The notes below the pieces were generated by a model. It did no database searches and was not told the DNA's origin. It saw only the letters and a list, made by a program, of their open reading frames with translations. From Tigriopus japonicus (Eukaryota; Arthropoda; Copepoda; Harpacticoida; Harpacticidae), in the NCBI GenBank assembly GCA_010645155.1, contig JAAGOF010000300.1, positions 1,237,043 to 1,301,042 of the forward strand: a DNA stretch of 64,000 nucleotides, given 5' to 3'. How positions within the stretch are numbered: position 1 is the stretch's first letter; each line of letters begins with the position of its first letter. This document shows positions 10,596 to 20,819 of the stretch, in pieces. The translations under genes and the position numbers were made by a program.

Positions 10596-11861
10596 ATGGC
10601 AGGAAGGGATTCTGGTTATTCAGAATTAACTGGAACACCTTCCCAAAGACAATTACAACGGGCACGTCGGCAGTATAGACGATCCCTTGTACAACGAGAT
10701 CTCTTGCTTGAATCTCTTGATAGAGATCCCCATTTGCTGGAGGGCGAGTTTTCTTTTTCTATGATGGCTGGTGAACACGAGGACGATAACCAGGTGACAT
10801 CGCCGAAAAATCTTTTTCGCGTACCTCCGTACTCAGGCCATCGGTTGAACGAAAAGTATCATGGTTCAAAAGGGCAAGTACAGGAAGTATATACTGTCCG
10901 CGATTGGGTTCGTCGCGTGGACATCATCTCCAAGGCGAACAATTGGAGTGATGAAAAATCAGCATCGTATGCCCAATTAATGTTGGAACCCGGGACTCCG
11001 GCTGGAACCTGGTATACTAACCACTCGGACGCCTCCTGGATGGGGGCATGGTTAACTCTAAAACCAAAACTTCTGGAGGAATTCGCAACCTTTGTCAACG
11101 CAAGCGACAAGGTTGATATTCTTCGTTCTTTCAGTCAAAAGCCAAGTGAAATGGTTTCTCCATATCTAAATCGTATCCAAGTGGAATACAAGAAACTGGT
11201 CGAGGGCTTAGAAGACGAGTTCACTGGAGAGGATTGGCTCAGTGAAACAGCGGGCGAAAAGATTCATCGAAAAAAAGTGACCAAAGTAGTACTTGATTTC
11301 CACATGGCAGCATTTTTCTGCTTGGGACTGAGGGATGATTTGCTTAAAGATGTTACTAAAGCTGACCCTCGGGACCTTGGAGGTATGGTACAAGTGGCAC
11401 GCCTATCCGAACAAGCCCAAATCCAAGCCAGGGGAAGACATGTTATTGCAGAGATTGAGGATCCTTCGCAAGCGTTCACACAAAAAGCCATTGATGAACA
11501 ACTAACCTTTGACGAAATCGCCTTTATTCGCAAGATGCGAAGTGGGGTCAATAGAGCTCCTCCTTCCAAAAATAATGTGGCCCTCGACCGCAGACGGGAC
11601 AGTAACCAGTTGGTCAAATGCTTCTTTTGTAGCATTGTTGGCCATAAAGCCAATGAGTGCAAAAAGAGGGCAAAGGAGCGAGAAGATGGCAAATTTCGAT
11701 GGACTGTCAATGACCGATTTATGTCAAAGGCCGAATTTGACAGATCACCTCGCCCAGGAAGTGGTCTTCTTAATTCTCGAATCCGCAATAACAATGTTAC
11801 AGAACCAGTTGAGACAATCTCTGAAGAGTCTTTCTACAATTCATATCAAAAGTCAAATTAG
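10596..11861 (+). CDS. gag: Gag polyprotein of the LTR element
   Basis: 421 residues from the first ATG of the frame; the frame is open a few codons further upstream without an ATG. Gag forms the particle shell and binds the element's RNA. A single CCHC zinc knuckle (C-X2-C-X4-H-X4-C) occupies residues about 344-357 and is the nucleocapsid hallmark. The region before it is charged and helical, as in gypsy capsids. The frame is uninterrupted. It ends in TAG at 11859-11861, overlapping the pol frame, which lies in the -1 register. Confidence 0.9.
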   Translation: MAGRDSGYSELTGTPSQRQLQRARRQYRRSLVQRDLLLESLDRDPHLLEGEFSFSMMAGEHEDDNQVTSPKNLFRVPPYSGHRLNEKYHGSKGQVQEVYTVRDWVRRVDIISKANNWSDEKSASYAQLMLEPGTPAGTWYTNHSDASWMGAWLTLKPKLLEEFATFVNASDKVDILRSFSQKPSEMVSPYLNRIQVEYKKLVEGLEDEFTGEDWLSETAGEKIHRKKVTKVVLDFHMAAFFCLGLRDDLLKDVTKADPRDLGGMVQVARLSEQAQIQARGRHVIAEIEDPSQAFTQKAIDEQLTFDEIAFIRKMRSGVNRAPPSKNNVALDRRRDSNQLVKCFFCSIVGHKANECKKRAKEREDGKFRWTVNDRFMSKAEFDRSPRPGSGLLNSRIRNNNVTEPVETISEESFYNSYQKSN

Positions 11862-14800
11862 ATGGTGGATCACGTCAATACGTGATCCCGTCTACCCCAT
11901 CATTCTCTTCAAATTTATCGCCAATTATAAGTTCAGTCTTTTCACCATGCCTAGACTCACGCCCAGGGACAGAGTGTACCCTGCCGGGGGGTCACAAACT
12001 TCGTGGACTCTATGACACTGGTGCATCCGTATCCGTTATCAGCGAGAGAGCCTTTTTGCGCATTCCTCTACATCTGCGTCCTGAGAGTATCCCTATTAAC
12101 AAGCCCCTCTGTGGCATTGGAAGAAACCGTTTGGAGTGTCGCGGCGTGTATATTTTGACTATTTCTCTTATGGGAAGGACGCTCTGTAACAAATTCTATC
12201 TTCTGGCAAATGTTTGTTCAGACCTTATCCTGGGCCATGACTTTCAGAAAGAACATGGCCTGAGTTTTAATGCTAACTCCAACGAATTATACTGGGACGT
12301 AAGCAATAGACTCAATACGTCATCATGGGAAGTCGGAGCCATACTCAGTCGCAGGGAGATTACAATCCCAGCCAACTCCTCTAAAGCCATACCAATCCAA
12401 GCCAATATCAAGCCTGGTCTTCGTGGACATGGGGCAGGACTTGCCATTTCTCATATCCAAACCACTACCCTCCCGATTGGTGGTCATCCTGGTCTTTTAA
12501 ACCTTAACGAATCCGGACAAGCAGTTGTGATGGTCGATAACCCACTAGACGTAGACACTGTCGTCCCTAGACAGACTTATTTGGGAAGCATCGAGCGGGT
12601 CAAAGCGTCCTCTGTCTCCGAGTTGATTCTCAACACAGAAGAAACTCCCGCATCCTCTCCACCAATTTCCAGTGGACCTTCCCATGTCAAAGCAAAATAC
12701 CTGAGGGACATTTTGAAGAGCAAATTCGAACATGAACCACAAAAAATAATAGATAAGTACATCTCTCTCATTACTTTAAATCATGATGTCTTCAGCCATG
12801 GCAAATCAGATTTAGGGCTAACTGACGCCTTTGAACACAAAATATCATTGAAAGAAGATGATCCTGTATATGTAAAGCAATTCCGCATCCCCGAACAGCA
12901 CCGTTCAATTCTTATCGATCATGTCAATAACTGGTTGAGCCAAGGTGTTGTTGCACCATCTAAATCTCGTTATAATAGCCCAATTTTTTGTGTAGCCAAG
13001 AAGGATGGAACACTCAGGCCGGTTTTAGATTTTCGGGCTCTCAATGATAAGTCGCATGTTGATAAATATAGTGGACGCGAGGTCCAAGATTGTATTGACG
13101 CTCTAGGACGGGCACGAAGTAAAGTTTTTAGTTCTCTCGATCTTACTTCAGGATATTGGCAAATGCCTTTAGACAAAGCTTCAAGGCCATATACCAGTTT
13201 CACCATTCCAGGAATTGGAAGTTTTGAATGGTTAGTCTCCCCATTCGGATTAAAGGGTTGTCCTGCCAGTTTCGGCAGACTCATGGATTTCATCATGAGA
13301 GGTTTAACGTGTATAACATATCAGGATGATATCTTGTGTCACTCCCAAGATCACGAATCGCAATTTAAGGAACTGCAGCATGTATTTAATAGACTGCGAG
13401 CAAACAAGCTCAAGCTTAATCTCAGCAAATGTAGCTTTGGCCAACCAAAGGTATCATATTTGGGTTTTACTCTGTCAGACCAAGGCATTTTACCTGGTCT
13501 TGATAAAACAAAGACTATTAGGGACTTTCCACCCCCTTCGAGTGTTAGATCAATCCGAGAATTTATTGGCGTATGCAATTATTTTCGAGCTTCGGTGCCT
13601 AACTTTAGTCTACTCTCCCAAAGTTTGACTCAGCTTACTCGTAAGGATTCCGAATGGGCAGGCGGTAGTTTACCTCCTAAAGCACTATCTGCGTTTAAAA
13701 AATTGAAAGCTAGTCTCATTTCTCCACCAGTCCTCACATATCCAGATCCGTCTTTAGAGAATTCTCTCCTTGTCGATGCTGCTTTGGGGTCTGAAGAGCA
13801 CCCAGGAGGACTAGGTGCGTGTTTAATTCAAACCGACAAAAATGGTGTGCCAAAACCCATCGGTTTTGCCAGTCGAGGGCTCAGTGCCCATGAGAAGAAC
13901 TACTCTATTTACCTGCTTGAATTACAAGCGGCTTGTTTTGGGATATCACACTTTGATGTATACTTGCGTGGTAAGCATTTTGACTTATTTACCGACCACA
14001 AACCTTTGGAGAAGCTATCAAAAGTTCACACAAAGACTCTAAATAGACTACAACAATTAATGCTCGAATATTCTTTCACCATTCATTATAAGCCTGGTAA
14101 GGACCAGCCAGTACCTGACTTCTTATCCAGAAATCCAATTTCATCAATCGATATACCGAATGAAACTTTAGTGGATATGCAAGATCAAGACCCCTTAATT
14201 TCAAAGCTTAAACATGATTTGACTCATGGAAACAATGACTCTGCAAATTTTCAAAAACTGAGCCGTAATCTCAAACTTGAAAACAATATTCTCCTCTATT
14301 CGGGTAGACAGAAGCGAGCAATTTTCGCCCCTCAGGCGATACAAGGGCAAATCCTAATGGCTGCTCACAACAGCTTAGCTGGAGGGCATATGGGTATTTA
14401 TAAAACACATGAACGAATTATCGCTCAGTATTTTTGGCCGTCCATGGCAAGGGATATCTCAGAGCACATTAAGTCTTGCACAACTTGCCAAGTAACCCGT
14501 CCGTACAATCACCCCCCGAAAGTGGGTCTCAAACCCCTCAGCCAGCCACCTAGTCCCAATCATCGAGTGCACATTGACCTCTTTGGCCCCCTGATAACCT
14601 CTGAGAAAGGAAAGAAATATGTTCTCGTCATGACGGACGCTTTTTCTAAGTATGTCGAATTGGCTGCGATCGAAAATAAGGAGGGCAAAACTGTTGCCCA
14701 AGCCTTTTTTGAAAAATGGGTTCTGAGGTTTTCAACACCCCATTTGATTATTTCAGATAATGGGAAGGAGTTTGTCAATTCTTTTATGACGGAACTCAAA

Positions 14801-15979
14801 ACCCAACTGAATTATCTGCACAAAACGAGTAGTGCATATCACCCGGAAAGCAACAGTAGAGCAGAACTGTTCAACAAAGTTATGAAAAGGTATCTCCAAT
14901 CAGTTCTGGAACCTCCTTTCCTTGATTGGGAGGCTTATATCCCATATCTACAATTTAGTTATAATACTTCAGTCTCAAAGGCAACAAAAATGTCTCCATT
15001 TCATCTTACTTTTGGATTTGATTGCAACATGCCCTTTTTTGGCAAAGAATCTTTTATAGATTACTCAGGAAACAGAGATCATTTGTCTCGTTTGCACCAA
15101 TGTCGTAAAATTGCCGGAGAAAATAACCTTCAATATAAAATGGTATACGAGAAAAACTACAATCGACAGTATCAAACGTCGCAGCAGAAATATGAGCCCG
15201 GTAATTATATTTACCTACGGACGAAACCGCTCCAAAAATTCAAGAATGCGAAATTGCAACCCCTCTATCAGGGCCCCTTTGTAGTTGTGTCATCAGACGA
15301 CACCAATATTAAATATTCCCACAATGGCAAAGAATTCCTCGTTCATCAAAATAGGGTGAAACCAGCAATACTAAAGTCGGGAATGGAAGAAAGCACACAC
15401 ATTCCTAAAGAAATTTGCAAGCGAAGCACAGGTCGAGTCTCAAATACCAAATACGCCCCTTATTGTTCTCGAAGGAGAAGCTCTAATCTCGAAATTAGTT
15501 CAAGCGATGAGGATACCGGTCAGGAAGAATCTACCGATCTTCCTCTACCTTCAACGTCTCAAGGTGAGAGTCAGAGAGCACCAAGACCAAGCGGGTCGAA
15601 CAGAGACTCGGACACGGTCAGTGACCAAGAGCAAGATTGCCCCCAAGGGAGCGAAATGCATCACCCACAATCTGACGGGCATGACACTTCCAGTACCGTA
15701 CCCCTGTTATCGCCATCCACTGGTGCAATTCAAAAATCTCCTTTCAAGAGAATATCTGACTCTCTCCTCCATTTCCGTACGCGTAAATCAAGCTCTCTTG
15801 CAAAGAATATATCACACACCACGAATCCTAGAAGCCACGAACCAACTTGCCTCGCAGATGAGTTGTTAGGCCCTCGTCTTACTCGGTCAAGTGCATCTAC
15901 TACTAATATCAAAGACATACCGCTACCAAAACGGCCACTTGAGTATAAGGCTTACAACAGGAAAGAACCGAAATCATGA
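11825..15979 (+). CDS. pol: Pol polyprotein (PR-RT-RNaseH-IN)
   Basis: The open frame starts right after a stop at 11822-11824, in the -1 register to gag, and has no good ATG, so it is presumably made as a Gag-Pol fusion by frameshifting between 11825 and 11858. In order it shows an aspartic protease with DTGAS (about 12013), a reverse transcriptase with the YQDD active site (about 13319), RNase H, and an integrase with an HHCC zinc-binding region (about 14365-14490) and a DDE core (D near 14575, SDNG near 14755, E in the HPESNSRAE segment near 14870). The C-terminal tail is Ser/Arg/Gln-rich. Together these activities copy the RNA and insert the DNA. All catalytic motifs look intact. The stop overlaps the env start. 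Confidence 0.95.
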   Translation, partial: RVFLQFISKVKLDGGSRQYVIPSTPSFSSNLSPIISSVFSPCLDSRPGTECTLPGGHKLRGLYDTGASVSVISERAFLRIPLHLRPESIPINKPLCGIGRNRLECRGVYILTISLMGRTLCNKFYLLANVCSDLILGHDFQKEHGLSFNANSNELYWDVSNRLNTSSWEVGAILSRREITIPANSSKAIPIQANIKPGLRGHGAGLAISHIQTTTLPIGGHPGLLNLNESGQAVVMVDNPLDVDTVVPRQTYLGSIERVKASSVSELILNTEETPASSPPISSGPSHVKAKYLRDILKSKFEHEPQKIIDKYISLITLNHDVFSHGKSDLGLTDAFEHKISLKEDDPVYVKQFRIPEQHRSILIDHVNNWLSQGVVAPSKSRYNSPIFCVAKKDGTLRPVLDFRALNDKSHVDKYSGREVQDCIDALGRARSKVFSSLDLTSGYWQMPLDKASRPYTSFTIPGIGSFEWLVSPFGLKGCPASFGRLMDFIMRGLTCITYQDDILCHSQDHESQFKELQHVFNRLRANKLKLNLSKCSFGQPKVSYLGFTLSDQGILPGLDKTKTIRDFPPPSSVRSIREFIGVCNYFRASVPNFSLLSQSLTQLTRKDSEWAGGSLPPKALSAFKKLKASLISPPVLTYPDPSLENSLLVDAALGSEEHPGGLGACLIQTDKNGVPKPIGFASRGLSAHEKNYSIYLLELQAACFGISHFDVYLRGKHFDLFTDHKPLEKLSKVHTKTLNRLQQLMLEYSFTIHYKPGKDQPVPDFLSRNPISSIDIPNETLVDMQDQDPLISKLKHDLTHGNNDSANFQKLSRNLKLENNILLYSGRQKRAIFAPQAIQGQILMAAHNSLAGGHMGIYKTHERIIAQYFWPSMARDISEHIKSCTTCQVTRPYNHPPKVGLKPLSQPPSPNHRVHIDLFGPLITSEKGKKYVLVMTDAFSKYVELAAIENKEGKTVAQAFFEKWVLRFSTPHLIISDNGKEFVNSFMTELKTQLNYLHKTSSAYHPESNSRAELFNKVMKRYLQSVLEPPFLDWEAYIPYLQFSYNTSVSKATKMSPFHLTFGFDCNMPFFGKESFIDYSGNRDHLSRLHQCRKIAGENNLQYKMVYEKNYNRQYQTSQQKYEPGNYIYLRTKPLQKFKNAKLQPLYQGPFVVVSSDDTNIKYSHNGKEFLVHQNRVKPAILKSGMEESTHIPKEICKRSTGRVSNTKYAPYCSRRRSSNLEISSSDEDTGQEESTDLPLPSTSQGESQRAPRPSGSNRDSDTVSDQEQDCPQGSEMHHPQSDGHDTSSTVPLLSPSTGAIQKSPFKRISDSLLHFRTRKSSSLAKNISHTTNPRSHEPTCLADELLGPRLTRSSASTTNIKDIPLPKRPLEYKAYNRKEPKS

Positions 15980-17628
15980 GACTATCAGTTCCGATTTGCG
16001 TGTTTCAAATACTTCTCTATTGTGAGAGTGCAAAGCTTTTGGTCTTCCAAGAACGCTATTTCTCAACGTCAAGAAATTATCCCTTGTTCAACCACTTGGG
16101 GACTGTTTATCCTCAAGCGGGAGTAGCAGATCTAGTTTGCGAGCTTGATTTGACCCGTCTTTACGGAGATCTGTCAGCAATATGCCGCTTATTCAATTGG
16201 TTCAACACTACCTTTACGGTGCCCAACAATGAACAGATCTTTTCCGTGGCCCATACGTTACACGTGGCAAATCAGTCCTGTGCCAATAGCCAAACCCAAC
16301 TAACAAACCTCTTACACGTCCTGAAAGTGCCAGCCCCAGAGCGAACCAAACGTCAACTTTTCGTGGGCATGGCCCTAGCAACTCTTGCTGCTGGGGTAGG
16401 AGGATATATCTTTGGAGATTCGCATGGAACTTCGCAAAGCGATCTCCAGCTTCTCAAAAATCAGGAGCATCTTATACAAGTCGTTCGTGGATCTGAGCAC
16501 ACCCTGAAGCTTCAAGGGATGAACATTGAACGACTCAGGGAAGTACTCAATGACCAGATCAGTCTGGCCGAAATTAATGCTCACAAAGTCAGCGTTTTTG
16601 TTTCGCTCTTTGTTATGGCAACATACGCCGCTCAGCAAGCCATCCGTATCATGGAGGTTATCTCAACGTTAATATTATCAGACAATTTATCTCCACAACT
16701 TTTTCCTGGTCGAATAATTTTGGAAAAACTCGCACATCTCCAACTTCAAGCTTCTCTCAAAACCTATCAATTGGCACCTACCACTGTTTTAGATGTTTTA
16801 TCCTGTAAGCACAGTTATCTCGTTTTTCAAAACGGCACCATCAGAATTGCCATCCACCTACCGGTTATATCCAAATCTGAAGAATTTGAGTTATTTGAAT
16901 ATAATGGACTTCCTATCGCAGGACAAAATAACCAGCTATTTTATCCAGTAATGTCAGAGTCCGGTTTAGCCCTGAGAAATCTCTCTCTCACCTATTTTAG
17001 TACGCAGTGTGATTTATGCGTTAAATTTGCAATATTTACAGTTTGTAAAAGTCCGCTTATTATCAAAGCACAGAGACTAGCAGGATGTGACTTAGCGGTA
17101 TATCAACGAAATATATCCGATGTTTTATCCTTTTGCAAGTTAAAATCAGTTCCATTGAAGTCTCATGCGTGGGAACTAAGCACAAGAAATTTCTTGGTTT
17201 ATCATCCAGAGGCAGATGTACTAAGAATAGTGTGTTTCAACAAAGTCGTTTCTCATCTTTCTTTTAAAGGCATACGTATTGTCCAAGTGCCCCCAAATTG
17301 TGCGGGAATCAATGATTACTTAACTATTCGACCCCAATTCTTAATTGCTTCACGAGTCTCTGTCTACACCCTCTCTTTTCCCAATATTTCTTTACCTGAT
17401 CTGCAACTCTCATTTCCCAAAAGTAGACTCATAAAAGCTTTCAACAAAACAGTCCCGGTTATTATCCATGACCCGGCAATGATATTTCCTCCTCTATCTT
17501 TATGGAATCACATGCCCTACTATGCCTCTTCCGCATCAGTTGTTTGTTTTGTACTCATGATTGGTGTGCTATTTTGTAAATATCGGCGCTTGAGAATTTT
17601 CAAGAATGCCAACCCAATGCCTATTTAA
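15976..17628 (+). CDS. env: Envelope-like fusion glycoprotein of the LTR element
   Basis: 550 residues, starting at an ATG that overlaps the pol stop (ATGA). It has an N-terminal hydrophobic signal, a basic RTKR furin-type cleavage site at residues 123-126 followed at once by a Gly/Ala-rich hydrophobic segment, several NxS/T sites, and one C-terminal membrane span (about 515-535) with a short basic tail. This layout matches the F-type envelope proteins of gypsy-like errantiviruses and baculoviruses, based on architecture rather than alignment. The frame is intact. Translation probably needs splicing or reinitiation, since the ATG lies at the very end of pol; no splice site was assigned. Confidence 0.85.
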   Translation: MRLSVPICVFQILLYCESAKLLVFQERYFSTSRNYPLFNHLGTVYPQAGVADLVCELDLTRLYGDLSAICRLFNWFNTTFTVPNNEQIFSVAHTLHVANQSCANSQTQLTNLLHVLKVPAPERTKRQLFVGMALATLAAGVGGYIFGDSHGTSQSDLQLLKNQEHLIQVVRGSEHTLKLQGMNIERLREVLNDQISLAEINAHKVSVFVSLFVMATYAAQQAIRIMEVISTLILSDNLSPQLFPGRIILEKLAHLQLQASLKTYQLAPTTVLDVLSCKHSYLVFQNGTIRIAIHLPVISKSEEFELFEYNGLPIAGQNNQLFYPVMSESGLALRNLSLTYFSTQCDLCVKFAIFTVCKSPLIIKAQRLAGCDLAVYQRNISDVLSFCKLKSVPLKSHAWELSTRNFLVYHPEADVLRIVCFNKVVSHLSFKGIRIVQVPPNCAGINDYLTIRPQFLIASRVSVYTLSFPNISLPDLQLSFPKSRLIKAFNKTVPVIIHDPAMIFPPLSLWNHMPYYASSASVVCFVLMIGVLFCKYRRLRIFKNANPMPI

Positions 17629-17766
17629 ATTCCATGTGTTATTCAGTCTTGCTCATCGATCTCTTTCAATCTCTTTCAGGTCTTCAAACTAACCTGAAGG
17701 GGATATTGAGTGAACGATGATTCAAACTTCATTTCTTTCGACATCATTCTGACCAAATTCTCTGCT

Positions 17767-17776
17767 AAGGGAGGGA
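17767..17776 (+). promoter_or_regulatory. Polypurine tract
   Basis: AAGGGAGGGA lies directly 5' of the 3' LTR. This is the standard position for the primer of plus-strand DNA synthesis in LTR retroelements. Confidence 0.85.
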
Positions 17777-17899
17777 TATTATGAAACTGTATATATTCAC
17801 GAAACCTCGCCAACTCAAATATTCTTGTGTGCCGTCCCTCCTAGAAAATAAAGCAGTCTCATTCGAACCTTCGTATCGGAAGCACCTCATTTTATAACA
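17777..17899 (+). repeat. 3' LTR (123 bp)
   Basis: By eye identical to the 5' LTR over all 123 bases. It is followed by the second GTCC target duplication at 17900-17903. Confidence 0.95.
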
Positions 17900-17903
17900 G
17901 TCC

Positions 17904-19712
17904 AATCAAAAACGGTTCCAAAAAATGAAGGATCATTATGGCACAATTGTTCTCAATAATGAAAAGGTTTCCCATAACTCGAACGTTTTTGTACTAAAGA
18001 CATCGTTCGTCAAAGTCTACTCAAGGATATCAGTTCACTCTTGAGTTCCAAGCCAATCGGATTTGTTCCAAGTTCCAACTTTAGTGATGAGGCAACTTTG
18101 AGTTGGAGAGTGGCCTTCCTAATCGCCAACAAATCTGTGATGTCTGACTTTCCCGAACCATTAGGGGAGTAGAAGGCCACAATGAAGAAGACTACGCTCT
18201 CAGCCTTCATCGTGTTGTTCCATTTCCACCGCGAAGGCCATAATCACGATTTTTTACTGCCAGTCAAGGCGAGAATTGTTCGGCTCTCCTCTAATTCGGC
18301 CTTTAGAAGACTTGGGAACAATAGATCAGCGCCTTTGATCATGGCCCAGTTCCTTTGACGCTTATCATCAAGTTCCCATGGTAAACTTGGCTTCGACTCA
18401 AATGTTCCATTTATGTTGCGTGGATAATAATTTCCTCTAGCGGACAGTCAAAAATTAATGCAGTGGTGGAACACGTAGGACCCTTTTTCTGTGTGGGTTT
18501 GTGAGGTTTATTTAAAGTTCCACTTGTTTGCTAAATGCTCCGCGTGTTCCATTATCTTTGCTGAGACACGGGAAAAGCGAACTAATTTGCATTCTAGAAA
18601 GGTTTATCTTTTCCCCCTTCCGTGAAATTGATATTCTAATGCGCCTACAAAAATTTCAAGCGAGCAAAGAAAAGCCCCAAAAGACACTAAAAATACCAGC
18701 TTAAAATGCAATATCCTCTAAAGTGTTTTTATAGTGTGGAAGTGTCTAGAATGGGAAATTAATGACAATCGTAATTGCGAGTTTTCTCATGGGAAATATT
18801 ATTTAAACATTGTTTCAGAATTATTGGTACATTATAGTTTGTCAGAGCCAATTCAAATTTAATCAATATGATATGATTTTAAAGCATAATTAGCACAGGC
18901 TCGATTCACTATTTATAGAAATTGAAGCTAACGAAGAATCAAGTAATTTATCTTCTTTACTTTTTTGTGGTCTTGGCCTCGGTCGAATTATCCTTGTTTG
19001 CCAAGGACATCTTTTGGCACAAAAACAGAAGAACTAGGGACCCGGTTCCTTGTGGAACATCGAGAAATCGAAAAATTATTCTCCTTTCAAAGGAACAAAA
19101 TCAATTAGTACGAAAATGATGTTGACCTATGTCCAAGATAAGGAGTAAGGGTGAATGTATTTCAGTCTGAAGAAATTAAATAAGGTAATGATACATGGTG
19201 GACCAAAAGTTCTGTTGAAATTAAAATATGCATAAGTTCCGTTAAAAATTATTTTGTTCGAACGTTCTGTTAAAATCTTAGTGTTAAAAAGTTCTGTTAA
19301 ACTTATTTTGTGCAAAAGTGCTATTTAGAATCAATTTACAGGACTGAAATTTGCACACAGTATACATATTAGCTCGAAGTTGAAAACCTGAAGTGGTTTA
19401 TGCAATGTAAACTTGTCTCTGTTGCAATGACATTGCCCAAACTGTGGTAGAACCCTTGACCAGTGGCACACAACATTACTATTGGAAGTTCTTACCTTAG
19501 CTTCCAGAGGCCTGCATTCAGACGTTTAAACAGGTATGTTTACGGGTACTTTTTGCCATAATTCGTTCTCAGCATTGCTAAGGATAATCCAAACTTGTGC
19601 TCAGTAAGAGAAAAGGATTGAGCGTGAGGTACTTCCCCTAGTTTGAAAGGTAAGTCTAGCTCCACCACATCGTAGTACCAGCAAAGAAAAAAGCTTCCCT
19701 AAACGCCAAAGT
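17904..19712. other. Right flank of the LTR element, no clear gene
   Basis: A minus-strand open segment at 18210-18010 looks protein-like but is short and unrecognised; it may belong with the interrupted frame at 10081-10415. Near 19203-19310 a degenerate GTTCTGTTAAAA word recurs about four times. Nothing else is supportable. Confidence 0.35.
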
Positions 19713-19944
19713 CAGGGGTGGGCAACTAGTGGGCCTAAGGGTGGTCTTTGGTGGGCCCAGGAGCTGTGAGGAAAGTCCAAAATAGTGGGCCTGCGAGACA
19801 TCCATAGTACCGTAATCATGGGCCCAAAGCTCTTGGATAGTTAATTTGTGGGTTCCTGAACCTACCAACGTCTGTTTGGTGGGCCCCTGACAACATCTAA
19901 TCAAATTTGGTGGGCCTTGACCCGAAAGTGGCTGCCGACTCTTG
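19713..19944 (-). mobile_element. hAT-like MITE, GGGCCCACC family, copy 2
   Basis: A 232-bp element in the opposite orientation to copy 1. The left end is CAGGGGTGGGCAAC and the right end GGCTGCCGACTCTTG. Internal GTGGGCC words match the other copies. Flanks GCCAAAGT and GTCTTAGT match at only 5 of 8 positions, so the duplication is decayed or absent. Confidence 0.7.
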
Positions 19945-20610
19945 GTCTTAGTAATATGAATTTGTTTGTGACATTAAAACTACGTAATTCCATAAAAAAT
20001 AAGATGTGAATTTAAACAAAAAAACATTGACTTTTATCGGGATTCTATTACTAATCAAAATCTTTCACGACGTGACAATCTCGCATGTCAACACAATATC
20101 ATTCAAAGATCTGGAGCTTCTCAATCTCAAGAAAAAAATCCCATTGCTGCAATACTTCACTTTTAATGGAGACTAATTCAATAGCATACTACTCTATTCT
20201 CTATTAAAAAGCTCTATTAAAAAGCCGCAACACTAGAAGAATTTAAAAGGCTTGTCAAACAACATGTTCTGTGATGTAGTGTGATACGTGTGATACAATG
20301 CGACTCATGTTTCCAAATTTTGAAACATATCCTGTTTATACACCAAGTGTCCTAAGGATAAATACAATACTATACTATTCAAAGAGTGCAAATCGATTGG
20401 TGTCTTAGTCGTAGACTCATATGTTCATTGTTCTTAAGCACAAGTGTTTCTTGAGACTACTGTATGACGGCATCGTAAAAGCTCATTTAACCATCGAGAT
20501 TGAACGTCCCCTCAAAACTCGACAAATTAGGCAATTAAAATCAAGTTTCTTCTCACCTCGTAGCCAAAGTCAAACTTGAAAGAAGTTCAAGGTTTTTGAA
20601 TTTTTCCAAC

Positions 20611-20805
20611 AAATTGTCAGAAGCGGCCAAAATGTGGCATTTTTACAACAAATTGTCAGAAGAGGCCAAAATGTGGCATTTTTACAACAAATTGTCAGAA
20701 GCGGCCAAAGTGTGGCATTTTTACAACAAATTGTCAGAAGCGGCCAAAATGTGGCATTTTTACAACAAATTGTCAGAAGCGACCAAAATGTGGCATTTTT
20801 ACAAT
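20611..20805. repeat. 39-bp minisatellite, five units
   Basis: Five consecutive 39-bp units start at 20611, 20650, 20689, 20728 and 20767, with partial units on both sides. Units differ by only a few substitutions. Because 39 is a multiple of three, open frames run through the array on both strands, which explains the apparent repeat proteins there. No flanking gene structure is seen. Confidence 0.95.
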
Positions 20806-20819
20806 AATTTGACAAAAAA

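Larger units (their letters stand above)
10420..17899 (+). mobile_element. Complete Ty3/gypsy LTR element with env (errantivirus-like)
   Basis: A 7480-bp element consisting of LTR, gag, pol, env, LTR. Both LTRs are 123 bp (10420-10542 and 17777-17899) and appear identical by eye. The insertion is flanked by the 4-bp duplication GTCC (10416-10419 and 17900-17903). A primer-binding site follows the 5' LTR, and a purine tract AAGGGAGGGA (17767-17776) abuts the 3' LTR. gag, pol and env are all uninterrupted. Domain order PR-RT-RNaseH-IN places it in Ty3/gypsy (Metaviridae). A third frame encoding a membrane fusion-type envelope resembles insect errantiviruses. Identical LTRs and intact frames imply a recent insertion that may still be mobile. 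Confidence 0.95.

Noticed and set aside
11509..12015. A separate gene in the third frame over the gag-pol junction
   Set aside because: It is a shadow frame of gag and pol. Zinc-knuckle and protease motifs lie in the other two frames.
20611..20805. CRISPR-like array
   Set aside because: The units are contiguous tandem copies with no unique spacers, in a eukaryotic genome.
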